64,000 bases of DNA from Clostridiales bacterium. GTDB taxonomy: Bacteria > Bacillota > Clostridia > Oscillospirales > Oscillospiraceae. The stretch spans positions 62,001-126,000 of the forward strand of contig SFGJ01000004.1 of the NCBI GenBank assembly GCA_004557655.1, written 5' to 3'. A program made the position numbers and the translations under genes. The notes beneath the pieces are model-generated. The model saw nothing but the letters and a program-made list of their open reading frames with translations, was not told the DNA's origin and did not search any database. The first letter of the stretch is position 1. Each line of letters opens with the position of its first letter. Below, in pieces: positions 13,678-21,751 of this stretch.

Positions 13678-13986
13678 ATGAAAAACGATTGGTCCTTCGG
13701 CGGCAAGGCGGATGTGCCTATCTGGCCCGTGCTGAAAAACGGAGAAAAGGAGCCGGCCGCACTGTTAGAGCAGGTTTTTGACTCCGCGGCAGACGCCGAT
13801 ATGAAAATGTCCATGCTGGCCGCATACGGCATTCCCGCCTTCAAATACTATGAAAAAGAGGGCGCCGCCGGCAAGGTCATCAACGGCTTCTCCGGCTTCG
13901 GCGCCAGTCTCTATGTTCCCGCTTCCCGGTTGGAGGAGGCAAGGGAGCTGCTGACGGCAGAGCCGATTCTTACAGAAGATATGTAA
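13678..13986 (+). CDS. DUF2007-like small protein
   Basis: 102 residues, ATG at 13678 after AGGAGGAAGC. The core from residue 24 on (EQVFDSAADADMKMSMLAAYGIPAF and SLYVPASRLEEARELL) matches the pattern of DUF2007 putative signal-transducing proteins: a small ferredoxin-like fold that appears in many Clostridia. Function not known. It lies just ahead of the phosphohexomutase gene and may be co-transcribed. Confidence 0.7.
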   Translation: MKNDWSFGGKADVPIWPVLKNGEKEPAALLEQVFDSAADADMKMSMLAAYGIPAFKYYEKEGAAGKVINGFSGFGASLYVPASRLEEARELLTAEPILTEDM

Positions 13987-14027
13987 CCATTGAACTTTCA
14001 CAAAAAACAGAAGGGAGATTTTTTGCC

Positions 14028-15758
14028 ATGATCGATTATAAGACCGAATATCAAAAATGGCTCAACAGCGGCGCCATCACCGCCGAGGAGCTGGCGGAGC
14101 TGCAGGGCATCGCCGGTGAAGACAAGGAGATCGAGAGCCGGTTCTACGGCCCGCTGGAGTTCGGCACCGCCGGCCTGCGGGGCACCATGAAGATGGGCCT
14201 GCACCAGATGAATATTTATGTCATCCGCTGGGCCACCCAGGGCTTTGCCAATGTCATCTGCGCCGAGGGGCAGGCCGCTATGGACAAGGGCGTTGCCATC
14301 TGCATGGACTGCCGCCACCACAGCATGGAGTTTGCCCGGGCTGCCGCGGAGGTCTGCGCCGCCAACGGCATCCATGTGCGTATTTTCGAGTCCCTGCGCC
14401 CCACCCCGGAGCTGAGCTTCGCCGTGCGGCACTATGGATGTCAGGCGGGCATCAACATCACCGCCAGCCACAACCCCAAGGAATACAACGGCTACAAAGT
14501 CTACTGGTCCGACGGCGCCCAGCTTCCGCCCCAACACGCCGACGCCATTGCCGGGGAGCTGGAGAAGATCGACATCTTCACCGGCGTGAAGACCATGCCT
14601 TTTGACCAGGCCATGGCCATGGGCCGCATTGAGCTTATGGGCGAGGAGACGGACAAGGCATTTATGGAGAATGTCATGGCTATGGTCAACGACCGGGAGA
14701 GTGTTGCCAAAGTGGCGGACGATTTCCATGTGGTCTACACCCCCTTCCACGGCTGCGGCTGGAAGCTGGTGCCCCAGGCTCTGCGGGAGCTGGGGGTGAA
14801 GCACCTGCACTGCGTGGAGGAGCAGATGGTGCTCGACGGCTCTTTCCCCACGGTGGACTCCCCCAATCCGGAGAACCCCGAGGGCTTTTATCTGGCGGTG
14901 GCTCTGGCCGACAAGGTGGGCGCCAACTTCATCATCGGTACCGACCCGGACAGCGACCGGGTGGGTATTCTGGTGCGGAGCAAGGACGGCAGGTTCATCC
15001 CCGTGTCCGGCAACCAGACCGGCGTGCTGCTGGCGGATTACCTGCTGGGAGCCATGGCCCGGGCGGGCAAGCTGCCGGAGAATGCCGTGCTGCTGAAAAC
15101 CATCGTCACCACAGAGATGGCCCGCCGGGTGGCGGAGGCTCACGGCGTCACCTGCTACGATACCTTCACCGGCTTTAAGTTCATGGCCGAGAAGAAGCAG
15201 CAGTTGGAGAGTCAGGGTCTGGGCAAGGTGGTGTTCTCCTACGAGGAGAGCTATGGCTATATGCTGGGCGACTATGTCCGGGATAAGGACGCCGTCACCG
15301 CCTCCCTGCTGCTGACCGAGATGGCCGCCTGGTATCAGAGCAAGGGCATGACCCTGTTTGATGCCCTCCAGACCCTGTACGAAAAGTACGGCTACTACGG
15401 TGAAAAGACCCACAATCTGGTCATGCCGGGTCTGGACGGCCTGGAGAAAATGGCCGCCCTGATGAAGGACCTGCGGGCCGAGCCCCCCGCCGACATCGCC
15501 GGCGTGGCGGTGACACAGCGCACGGACTACTCCGACGGCACCATCACCCACTGCGCCAGCGGCGCGGTCACCGCTTCGGAGCTGAAGGGCAGCAATGTGC
15601 TGCGGTACGCTTTGGCCGACGGCACGGTGATCCTGGTGCGCCCCTCCGGCACCGAGCCGAAGATCAAGGTCTATATCCTCACCCTGGGCAAGGATCCCGC
15701 CCAGCGGGACGAGAATATTGAGAAGTATTCCCGGTGGGCCCTGGCGCTGCAGAAGTGA
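14028..15758 (+). CDS. pgcA: Phospho-sugar mutase (phosphoglucomutase/phosphomannomutase family)
   Basis: Interconverts hexose 1- and 6-phosphates. The active-site serine loop is NITASHNPKEYNGYKVY, the metal loop GTDPDSDRVG, the sugar loop FSYEESYGY and the phosphate loop RPSGTEPKIKVY. At 576 residues it is like Bacillus PgcA (alpha-phosphoglucomutase), which feeds UDP-glucose synthesis. Substrate choice between glucose and mannose phosphates is not fixed by sequence alone. The symbol is by similarity. Confidence 0.9.
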   Translation: MIDYKTEYQKWLNSGAITAEELAELQGIAGEDKEIESRFYGPLEFGTAGLRGTMKMGLHQMNIYVIRWATQGFANVICAEGQAAMDKGVAICMDCRHHSMEFARAAAEVCAANGIHVRIFESLRPTPELSFAVRHYGCQAGINITASHNPKEYNGYKVYWSDGAQLPPQHADAIAGELEKIDIFTGVKTMPFDQAMAMGRIELMGEETDKAFMENVMAMVNDRESVAKVADDFHVVYTPFHGCGWKLVPQALRELGVKHLHCVEEQMVLDGSFPTVDSPNPENPEGFYLAVALADKVGANFIIGTDPDSDRVGILVRSKDGRFIPVSGNQTGVLLADYLLGAMARAGKLPENAVLLKTIVTTEMARRVAEAHGVTCYDTFTGFKFMAEKKQQLESQGLGKVVFSYEESYGYMLGDYVRDKDAVTASLLLTEMAAWYQSKGMTLFDALQTLYEKYGYYGEKTHNLVMPGLDGLEKMAALMKDLRAEPPADIAGVAVTQRTDYSDGTITHCASGAVTASELKGSNVLRYALADGTVILVRPSGTEPKIKVYILTLGKDPAQRDENIEKYSRWALALQK

Positions 15759-15766
15759 TACAAAAT

Positions 15767-15798
15767 AAAAAACCCTGTCCCGTGGGACAGGGTTTTTT
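15767..15798 (+). terminator. Terminator after the phosphohexomutase
   Basis: AAAACCCTGTCCC and GGGACAGGGTTTT arms around GT with a T6 tail; near perfect. Confidence 0.9.
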
Positions 15799-15902
15799 CA
15801 GTTTGCCAAAAAAGCCTCGCAGAGTTCGCCGCCCGCAGGCGGCAAAAGGTTTCGATCCTTTCCCCTTATGGGAAACAGCCTTCGTTTTTTCGGCAGGAGC
15901 TT

Positions 15903-16760
15903 TTACCGCCACTCCCTGCCGAAAAAGAACATGGCCACCGTCCCCGGCCCCACATGGGCGCCGGTCACCGGCTCGTAGCACACATGGAGGATCTCCCCCT
16001 GAGCACCCTTGCCGCGCAGCAGGGTCTGCAGATGCAGTGCGTCGGCAGGCGCGTCGGCATGGGCAATGCCGATGGGCGTATGGGGATCGTGTACGGTCTG
16101 GGCATAGATGTCCGCCAGAGCCTCCAGCGCCTTTTTCTTGCCCCGGACCTTGCTGTGCATCACGATCTTGCCCTCCTCGTTGCCCCGGAGGATGGGCTTC
16201 ACCTGCAAAAGCGTACCGGCCAGCCGCGCGCCGCCGGAAATACGCCCGCCCCTGTGCAGGTATTTCAGGTCATCCACCACGAAAAACTGCTGCATACAGG
16301 CACAAAGACCGCGGGCAAATTTTTCCAGTTCTTCCAGGCTCTTGCCCTCCCGGGCCAGTCTGGCGGTCTCAATAACCACCATTCCCTCTCCCAGAGAGGC
16401 CCCCCGGGTGTCCACCACCCGGACTCGGCCTTCGCCGTACTCTTCCGCCAGCTCCTTGCTCTGCAGCTCCACGCCCCAGCAGCTGCCGCTGATGCCGCCG
16501 GATATGCCCAGATACAACACATCCTGTCCTTGCCGCAGACATTCCCCCATGGCCTGCGCCGCCTGCTCGGGGTTCACCATGGAGGTCTTCACCGCAGCAC
16601 CTGCGCGCATGGCCCCGTAGAAGGCAGCGCCGTTGAACTCAACGCTCCGGTCCGGCTCTGCGCCGTCTACCTCATAGGTCAAGGGCACGGTTTTTATGGA
16701 AAGCTCGTCCAGTATTTTCATTGGCAGATTCGCTGCCGTATCCGTAAAGATCTGTACCAT
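15903..16760 (-). CDS. DegV family fatty-acid-binding protein
   Basis: 285 residues with the DegV start FTDTAANLP, the SMVNPEQ loop, GISGGISGSC and the C-terminal GAHVGPGTVAMFF. DegV/FakB-type proteins bind a fatty acid and, with a FakA kinase, present it for phosphorylation. The His in GAHVGPG is the usual ligand-head contact. No kinase partner nearby. ATG at 16760 after GGAGG. Confidence 0.9.
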   Translation of the reverse strand: MVQIFTDTAANLPMKILDELSIKTVPLTYEVDGAEPDRSVEFNGAAFYGAMRAGAAVKTSMVNPEQAAQAMGECLRQGQDVLYLGISGGISGSCWGVELQSKELAEEYGEGRVRVVDTRGASLGEGMVVIETARLAREGKSLEELEKFARGLCACMQQFFVVDDLKYLHRGGRISGGARLAGTLLQVKPILRGNEEGKIVMHSKVRGKKKALEALADIYAQTVHDPHTPIGIAHADAPADALHLQTLLRGKGAQGEILHVCYEPVTGAHVGPGTVAMFFFGREWR

Positions 16761-16769
16761 TTTGCCTCC

Positions 16770-17453
16770 TTAATGCATGATCTTACCCCGCAGCCAACCG
16801 GCCAGCGTGTCAAACAGTTTTGTGTAGCCCTCCATGGTCAGGTGGATGCCGTCAGAGGCGATCAGCCCCGGCAGGCGCTTTTCGTTGAGAAAAGACTCCC
16901 GCACTTCGATGAGGGGCGTGCCCGTCTCGTAGGCCAAATGGGCCACCGTGTCCGAATACAGCTCCTGATGCCGGTAGATCCGCTGGGTGTCCCCCAGCCA
17001 GTCCATGATCCGCTCCCGGCTTCGTCCCGCCCGGCACAGAAAATCCAGATACCGCTGCGCGTCAATGGGCGGCAGGGTCATCAGCACAGGCTGCACGCCC
17101 TTGTCCTTCAGTTCCCGCAGCATCTTTACCAGGATCTCCTTGAAATCCGCCAGAGTTGTCCGGGGCAGATGGTTCTCCCCGGGCTGCGCCTGCACAGCGT
17201 CCCAGTCAAAATCGCTGTCGTTGCCGCCATAGGCTATGAGGGCGTAATCCGCCTGCAGTCCCCGCTGCAGGTCGTGCTCCAGCAGCGTCTGCCCCTTGCG
17301 GATCGTGGCGCCCATTTTAGAGCGGTTCACCACCTCAGTCTGCCGCCCCTCATACCGTTCCATTACCTCCGGCAGATGGAAATGATAGCGGAACTGCTCG
17401 TCCGGCACCGTGGCCTTCAGCAGGGAATCCCCGTAGATATACGCTCGAGCCAT
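16770..17453 (-). CDS. SGNH/GDSL-family hydrolase
   Basis: Esterase/lipase-fold protein of 227 residues with block I YGDSLL, block III GGNDSD and block V DGIHLTMEGY, giving the Ser-Asp-His set. Start at 17453 chosen because AAAGGAG stands upstream; a longer frame starts at 17480. No signal peptide, so cytoplasmic. Substrate unknown; a carbohydrate or lipid ester is usual. It lies 9 bases upstream of the DegV gene and likely shares its transcript. Confidence 0.85.
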   Translation of the reverse strand: MARAYIYGDSLLKATVPDEQFRYHFHLPEVMERYEGRQTEVVNRSKMGATIRKGQTLLEHDLQRGLQADYALIAYGGNDSDFDWDAVQAQPGENHLPRTTLADFKEILVKMLRELKDKGVQPVLMTLPPIDAQRYLDFLCRAGRSRERIMDWLGDTQRIYRHQELYSDTVAHLAYETGTPLIEVRESFLNEKRLPGLIASDGIHLTMEGYTKLFDTLAGWLRGKIMH

Positions 17454-17492
17454 GGCTTTCGCTCCTTTCTGGTTTTCCATATTGTTTTTAAT

Positions 17493-17521
17493 AATATATC
17501 ATATTACATCTACCCTGTCAA
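17493..17521 (-). promoter_or_regulatory. Promoter of the SGNH-DegV operon
   Basis: On the minus strand TTGACA and TATATT with a 17-base spacer. Confidence 0.75.
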
Positions 17522-17535
17522 TGTTCTTTTTTCTA

Positions 17536-17564
17536 TTGTAACCCATCTTCATCCCTGCTATAAT
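17536..17564 (+). promoter_or_regulatory. Promoter of the DUF1836 gene
   Basis: TTGTAA and TATAAT with a 17-base spacer; the two divergent promoters are only 15 bases apart. Confidence 0.8.
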
Positions 17565-17589
17565 AGCTTTATGAACAGGAGGTGGCATT

Positions 17590-18219
17590 ATGTCCTACAA
17601 TAAGGCCCTCATCGCCCACAAGCTGCAGCGGTGGGATCAGTATATCACCGACTATCACCTGCCCCAGTGGGAATCCATTCCGGATTTCGGACTGTATATG
17701 GACCAAGTGGTGCTTCTGCTGGAGCGGTATCTCAGCTTCATCCCCCCGGTGAATGAGGAGAAGGAGCGCATTATCACCGCCTCCGCCATCAACAACTATG
17801 TGCGCTTAAAGCTGATGCCTGCCCCCAAAAAGCGCAAGTATTACCGAGTGCACATCTGCTATCTCATTATGATCCTCACCCTGAAGCAGTCCATCGGCAT
17901 CAGTCAGGTGCAGAAGATCATCCCCTGGGACCTGGCCGACGGGCAGGATGGGCCCGAATCCCTGCGGAAGATCTACGAGGACTACAGCGGCAAGTTCCGG
18001 GGCATCGCCCTACTCTTCAACCGGCAGATCCAGCAGAGCTGGCAGGATCTGTGCGCCCCGGACGCCGGTACCGACGGCGTGGCCCGGTGCCTTGTGATGG
18101 AGTCGGCGCTGCTGGCAGGCTTTTCCAAAATTCTGGCGGAAAAGCTGCTGCGCCTGTGGGAGGCCGATCCGGAGCAGGTCCTGGCCAACGAGCAGACCTA
18201 CGACTTTTCGAATATATGA
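17590..18219 (+). CDS. DUF1836 domain protein
   Basis: 209 residues, ATG at 17590 after AGGAGGTGG. The conserved part runs from ITASAINNYVRLKLMP through YYRVHICYLIMILTLKQSIGI, the DUF1836 signature, which looks like a MerR-type DNA-binding helix pair. Probably a DNA-binding regulator; target unknown. Its gene is followed by a good terminator. Confidence 0.85.
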   Translation: MSYNKALIAHKLQRWDQYITDYHLPQWESIPDFGLYMDQVVLLLERYLSFIPPVNEEKERIITASAINNYVRLKLMPAPKKRKYYRVHICYLIMILTLKQSIGISQVQKIIPWDLADGQDGPESLRKIYEDYSGKFRGIALLFNRQIQQSWQDLCAPDAGTDGVARCLVMESALLAGFSKILAEKLLRLWEADPEQVLANEQTYDFSNI

Positions 18220-18224
18220 TCGAG

Positions 18225-18262
18225 AACGCTGTGCCTTTCCGGAGAAATGCACAGCGTTTTTC
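18225..18262 (+). terminator. Terminator after the DUF1836 gene
   Basis: AACGCTGTGC and GCACAGCGTT arms with a TTTTC tail. Confidence 0.85.
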
Positions 18263-18727
18263 TTATCCATTGCCCTCTTTTCCGGTGATCTCCTCCACGG
18301 CAAGGCGCACAATGCAGGTCCCTGCGCCGGCACTTTTCATGCAGTCCACATACATTTCCCCGGCGGCGGGGTCAAATTGCCTGCACAGCACCTCTATGGC
18401 GTGCATCCGCTCGTCTTCATCCGTGACAATCTCCAAGCGGCCCCGGGCCACCGCTGAGGCGTAGGACACCGAGTATTCATTCGGGATCACCTTCGCCCGG
18501 GATACGGCGCTTATTACCGCCTCACATCCGTTTTGAAAAAGATCGTACTTTCGTCCCTCCGGGGCGCAGTGAAAATAAATGCAGTTTCCCCGCTCCCAGG
18601 CTCCCTGAGAGACCGGGACCGCATAGGGGCTGCCGTTCCCGTCTGCCATGGACAACGTGGCAGACGGCGCCGAAGCCATCACCTGCCAGGCAAAAGCAGC
18701 GTCCCTCTCCCTGTCCTTTCTGCGCAC
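18263..18727 (-). CDS. Pyridoxamine 5'-phosphate oxidase-fold flavoprotein
   Basis: 154 residues. The GTG start at 18727 is chosen for a strong AAGGAGGTG site; it gives the usual family start MRRKDRERD. The split-barrel fold shows ATLSMADGNGSPYAVPVS and IYFHCAPEGRKYDLF, the FMN-binding stretch of the NimA/HugZ-like group. It likely reduces or binds a small flavin substrate in the cytoplasm. Substrate unknown. Confidence 0.85.
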   Translation of the reverse strand: MRRKDRERDAAFAWQVMASAPSATLSMADGNGSPYAVPVSQGAWERGNCIYFHCAPEGRKYDLFQNGCEAVISAVSRAKVIPNEYSVSYASAVARGRLEIVTDEDERMHAIEVLCRQFDPAAGEMYVDCMKSAGAGTCIVRLAVEEITGKEGNG

Positions 18728-18750
18728 GCTCTCACACCTCCTTTTTTCAT

Positions 18751-18779
18751 ATTTTGCCTGCGGCATCATGTTTTGTCAA
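18751..18779 (-). promoter_or_regulatory. Promoter of the flavoprotein gene
   Basis: On the minus strand TTGACA and CAAAAT with a 17-base spacer, 24 bases upstream of the GTG start. Confidence 0.6.
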
Positions 18780-18831
18780 GGGGGCACATATACTGGCAGC
18801 GAGATCTTTATTCGGAAAGGATGCGCTGCCC

Positions 18832-19470
18832 ATGACCTTCCCCTACACGCTCCCCCGCCTGCCCTATCCCTCCTCCGCTTTAGAGCCGAATCTGAACCGG
18901 GCCACCATCATGACCCACCACGATCAGATCTTCGCCGGTCATGTAGAAAAGCTCAACCACGCTCTGCAGCCCTACCCGGCCCTGCACCGCCGCCCCCTGC
19001 CCCAGCTTTTGCTCCACCCCGACCGTCTGCCCTGCCCCATCCGGGCGGATGTGCTGGAGCATGGCGGGGCGGTGTATAACCACGCCCTGTACTTTCCCTC
19101 CCTGGCTCCCGCCCGGTCCACAAAGCCGGACGCCGCCCTCGCGGCGGCCATTGCGCGCTGCTTCGGCTCCATGGAGGATTTTCTCCGCAGCCTGCGAAAG
19201 ATCAGCCTTTCCAACAGGCGGGAGGGCTATGCCTGGCTTCTGTCGGACAAGTGCGGCAAGCTGCGGCTCCTTCTCACTCCGGGCCAGTCCACGGCTCTGC
19301 CCCTTGCGCCCATTTTCTGCCTGGACCTGTACCGCCATGCCTATTACCTCACCTATGGTGACGACCGCCCGGCCTATGTGGAGGCAGTGCTTCCCCTTAT
19401 GAACTGGGACACTCTCTCCCGCCGCTACGCCGCCGTCTTCGCCGGGCAGCCGCCGTTTCCCAATCCGTGA
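18832..19470 (+). CDS. Divergent Fe/Mn superoxide dismutase-like protein
   Basis: 212 residues starting at ATG 18832 after GGAAAGG. The SOD start YTLPRLPYPSSALEPNL is clear. The four metal ligands of the family align: His in MTHHDQ, His in YNHALYF, and Asp and His in LDLYRHAYY. Second-sphere residues are changed: the usual active-site Tyr34 aligns with His (AGHVEK), His30 with Ile, and the WEH of LDVWEHAYY is YRH. It is thus a metal-binding SOD-fold protein whose dismutase activity is uncertain. Confidence 0.82.
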   Translation: MTFPYTLPRLPYPSSALEPNLNRATIMTHHDQIFAGHVEKLNHALQPYPALHRRPLPQLLLHPDRLPCPIRADVLEHGGAVYNHALYFPSLAPARSTKPDAALAAAIARCFGSMEDFLRSLRKISLSNRREGYAWLLSDKCGKLRLLLTPGQSTALPLAPIFCLDLYRHAYYLTYGDDRPAYVEAVLPLMNWDTLSRRYAAVFAGQPPFPNP

Positions 19471-19504
19471 AAGGTACACTCTTTCCGCGCTTTGTAAAAA
19501 AAAT

Positions 19505-19528
19505 AAGAGCCTGCTAAGCAGGCTCTTT
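19505..19528. terminator. Terminator shared by convergent genes
   Basis: AAGAGCCTGC and GCAGGCTCTT arms around TAA; usable from both strands. Confidence 0.85.
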
Positions 19529-19532
19529 TGGT

Positions 19533-20051
19533 TTATTTTTCAAATAAAAATCTGGCCGAGTTAGACGACAGCCAATTTGACTGCACATCCAGCTCCAGCT
19601 TCTGCCATCCTTCAGGAACCTCCAGAGCGTAATAGCCCACGAGCTTCTTTCCCGGCGCAAGACTGCCGTCCAACGAATCGCCGAAAGCCATGCCCGCACT
19701 CAGGGAATAGCTGCATTTAATGTCATCAACATATCCATCGAACAAAAGCAAGGAGCTGACGGACTGCTCCTCGCCGGAAATGTTTTCAATGGTGAACTGC
19801 ACACCAACGAACACATTGCCACTCTCCGGCTCAAAGAAATCCGCTCCCTTACTCTCCTCCAAGGCGGTCGCAGTGAATTTCAGGTCCTTGAATACCGCCG
19901 CCTCGTTCAAACCGAAAGTCTCCTTCTGCGGAGTCTGCGCGGCCGGTTTTTCCTCCCCCGCCGGTTCCTTTGTCGGCGCATCTCCGGCGGAACACGCAAT
20001 CAGCGAAAGACTCATGGCCAACGCCAAAATCAGTGCAAGTGCTTTTTTCAT
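19533..20051 (-). CDS. DUF4352-type lipoprotein
   Basis: 172 residues. Start at 20051 after AGGAGG gives a lipoprotein signal with lipobox SLIAC (Cys near residue 20). A Thr/Pro/Glu linker is followed by a beta-rich domain (FTATALEESKG, VGVQFTIENISGEEQSV, LVGYYALEVPEGW) of the DUF4352 immunoglobulin-like type. It would sit on the outer face of the membrane. Divergent from a small XRE regulator and sharing its palindromic control region. Confidence 0.82.
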   Translation of the reverse strand: MKKALALILALAMSLSLIACSAGDAPTKEPAGEEKPAAQTPQKETFGLNEAAVFKDLKFTATALEESKGADFFEPESGNVFVGVQFTIENISGEEQSVSSLLLFDGYVDDIKCSYSLSAGMAFGDSLDGSLAPGKKLVGYYALEVPEGWQKLELDVQSNWLSSNSARFLFEK

Positions 20052-20065
20052 CTTTTTCCTCCTTT

Positions 20066-20084
20066 TGACATTCATTGAATGTCA
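20066..20084. promoter_or_regulatory. Palindromic operator
   Basis: TGACATTCA T TGAATGTCA is perfect. It is about 15 bases upstream of the lipoprotein start, and a half site AATGTCA recurs at 20131-20137 before the regulator gene. Likely bound by the XRE protein. Confidence 0.65.
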
Positions 20085-20151
20085 TATTTTGTATAATATT
20101 AACATAAAATTTTCTTGTTGACAAGCACTAAATGTCAAAAAGGAGATTTTT

Positions 20152-20394
20152 ACGTTTATAAACAGGAGTAAAGACGGTCTGAACAATCTATGCGGCAAAA
20201 ATATCGCGCGTTTTCGGATGGAATCGGGCTATTCGCAAAGAGAACTGGCGGATAAAATGCAGCTTGTGGGGCTTGATTTGGACAAAAATGCCATCCAGCG
20301 CATTGAGTGCTGCAAGCGATTTGTAACGGATATAGAGCTTGCGGCGTTCGCCCAGCATTTTGAAAAAACCATAGAGGAACTTATCTTTCCCTAA
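20152..20394 (+). CDS. Small XRE-family HTH regulator, apparent ACG start
   Basis: The frame codes an 80-residue protein with helix-turn-helix ARFRMESGYSQRELADKM and a second half IELAAFAQHFEKTIEELI typical of XRE repressors. No ATG, GTG or TTG lies before the domain in this frame; the ribosome site AAAAGGAG is six bases before ACG at 20152. The next in-frame ATG (20218) would cut into the HTH. So either ACG initiates or the start was lost. It is divergent from the lipoprotein gene and probably controls it. Confidence 0.68.
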   Translation, partial: TFINRSKDGLNNLCGKNIARFRMESGYSQRELADKMQLVGLDLDKNAIQRIECCKRFVTDIELAAFAQHFEKTIEELIFP

Positions 20395-20408
20395 AGAGTA
20401 TTTGAAAC

Positions 20409-20448
20409 GCAAAAAATCCATTGGCCCGTCGGCCAATGGATTTTTTGC
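20409..20448. terminator. Bidirectional terminator
   Basis: GCAAAAAATCCATTGGCC and GGCCAATGGATTTTTTGC around CGTC; serves the XRE gene and glyA. Confidence 0.92.
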
Positions 20449-20452
20449 ATAC

Positions 20453-21706
20453 TCACTTATACAGCGGATGCCGGCGCACCAGATCCTCCACAGTCTCCAA
20501 AATAAACTCCCTGTCCGCCGGATCGTTGCGGCAGGCCCGGGCGATGCACAGGGCAACGGTCCGCATATCCTCCGCCGTGAAGCCCCGGCTGGTAACGCAG
20601 GGCGTACCGATGCGCACGCCGCTGGTGACCATGGGCTTTTCCGGGTCGTTGGGAATGGCGTTCTTGTTTACGGTAATGTGCAGCCCGTCCAGCCGCTCCT
20701 GCAGGGCCCGGCCGGTGATGCCCCGGCTGCGCAGATCCACCAGCATCAGGTGGTTGTCTGTGCCGCCGGAAACCAGATCAAAGCCCTCCGCTTTCATAGC
20801 CTCCGCCAGGGCGGCGGCGTTTTCCACGGTGCGCCGGGCATAGTCGGCAAACTCCGGCTTCATAGCCTCCCGGAAACACACGGCCTTGCCGGCGATGACG
20901 TGGAGCAGCGGCCCCCCCTGCATCCCGGGAAACACGGCGCTGTCGATCTTCTTTGCCCACTCCTCCCTGGCCAGGATCACGCCGCCTCTGGGGCCCCGGA
21001 GGGTCTTGTGGGTGGTGGTGGTCACCACATCGGCATAGGGCACGGGATTCATATGCTGTCCGCCCGCCACCAGACCGGCAATGTGGGCCATGTCCACCAG
21101 CAGCGCAGCGCCGTGCCTGTGGGCGATGTCGGCAAAGGCTTTGAAATCCAAGGCTCTGGGATAGGCCGAAGCCCCCGCCACCAGCACCCTGGGACGATTC
21201 CTGCGCACGATGTCCTCCACCCGGTCGTAGTCAATGCGCCCCGTTTCGGGCTCCACCCCGTAGCTGACGGCCCGGTATATCTTTCCCGACTGGTTCACCA
21301 CCGCCCCGTGGGTCAGGTGGCCGCCGCCGGAGAGGTCCATGCCCACCAGGGTGTCCCCCGGCTCCAGCAGGGCCATGAAGGCCGCCAGATTGGCCTGGGC
21401 ACCGGAATGGGGCTGCACATTGGCGTGCTCCGCGCCGAAGAGCTTTTTCACCCGGTCAATGGCCAGCCGCTCGATCTCGTCCACATACTCGCACCCGCCG
21501 TAGTACCGCCGGCCGGGATAGCCCTCGGCATACTTGTTGGTCAGGCAGCTGCCCACGGCGGCCATCACCGCGGGGGAGGTGATGTTCTCCGAGGCGATGA
21601 GTTCAATATTCTCCTGCTGCCGGGCATACTCCCGCTCCAGCCACACACCTACCTGCTCGTCCTCGCGGCGCAGGTAGTCCATATTTTCTCTCAGCAGATT
21701 GTCCAC
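20453..21706 (-). CDS. glyA: Serine hydroxymethyltransferase
   Basis: PLP enzyme converting serine and tetrahydrofolate to glycine and methylene-THF. IELIASEN near the start, PHSGAQAN, and the PLP lysine motif TTTTHKTLRGPRGG are present. 417 residues, normal length. GTG start at 21706 after TAGGAGAAAAGC. Confidence 0.95.
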   Translation of the reverse strand: MDNLLRENMDYLRREDEQVGVWLEREYARQQENIELIASENITSPAVMAAVGSCLTNKYAEGYPGRRYYGGCEYVDEIERLAIDRVKKLFGAEHANVQPHSGAQANLAAFMALLEPGDTLVGMDLSGGGHLTHGAVVNQSGKIYRAVSYGVEPETGRIDYDRVEDIVRRNRPRVLVAGASAYPRALDFKAFADIAHRHGAALLVDMAHIAGLVAGGQHMNPVPYADVVTTTTHKTLRGPRGGVILAREEWAKKIDSAVFPGMQGGPLLHVIAGKAVCFREAMKPEFADYARRTVENAAALAEAMKAEGFDLVSGGTDNHLMLVDLRSRGITGRALQERLDGLHITVNKNAIPNDPEKPMVTSGVRIGTPCVTSRGFTAEDMRTVALCIARACRNDPADREFILETVEDLVRRHPLYK

Positions 21707-21751
21707 GCTTTTCTCCTAAACTCGTCTCATATCTGTCCGTGCGGCACCGGT

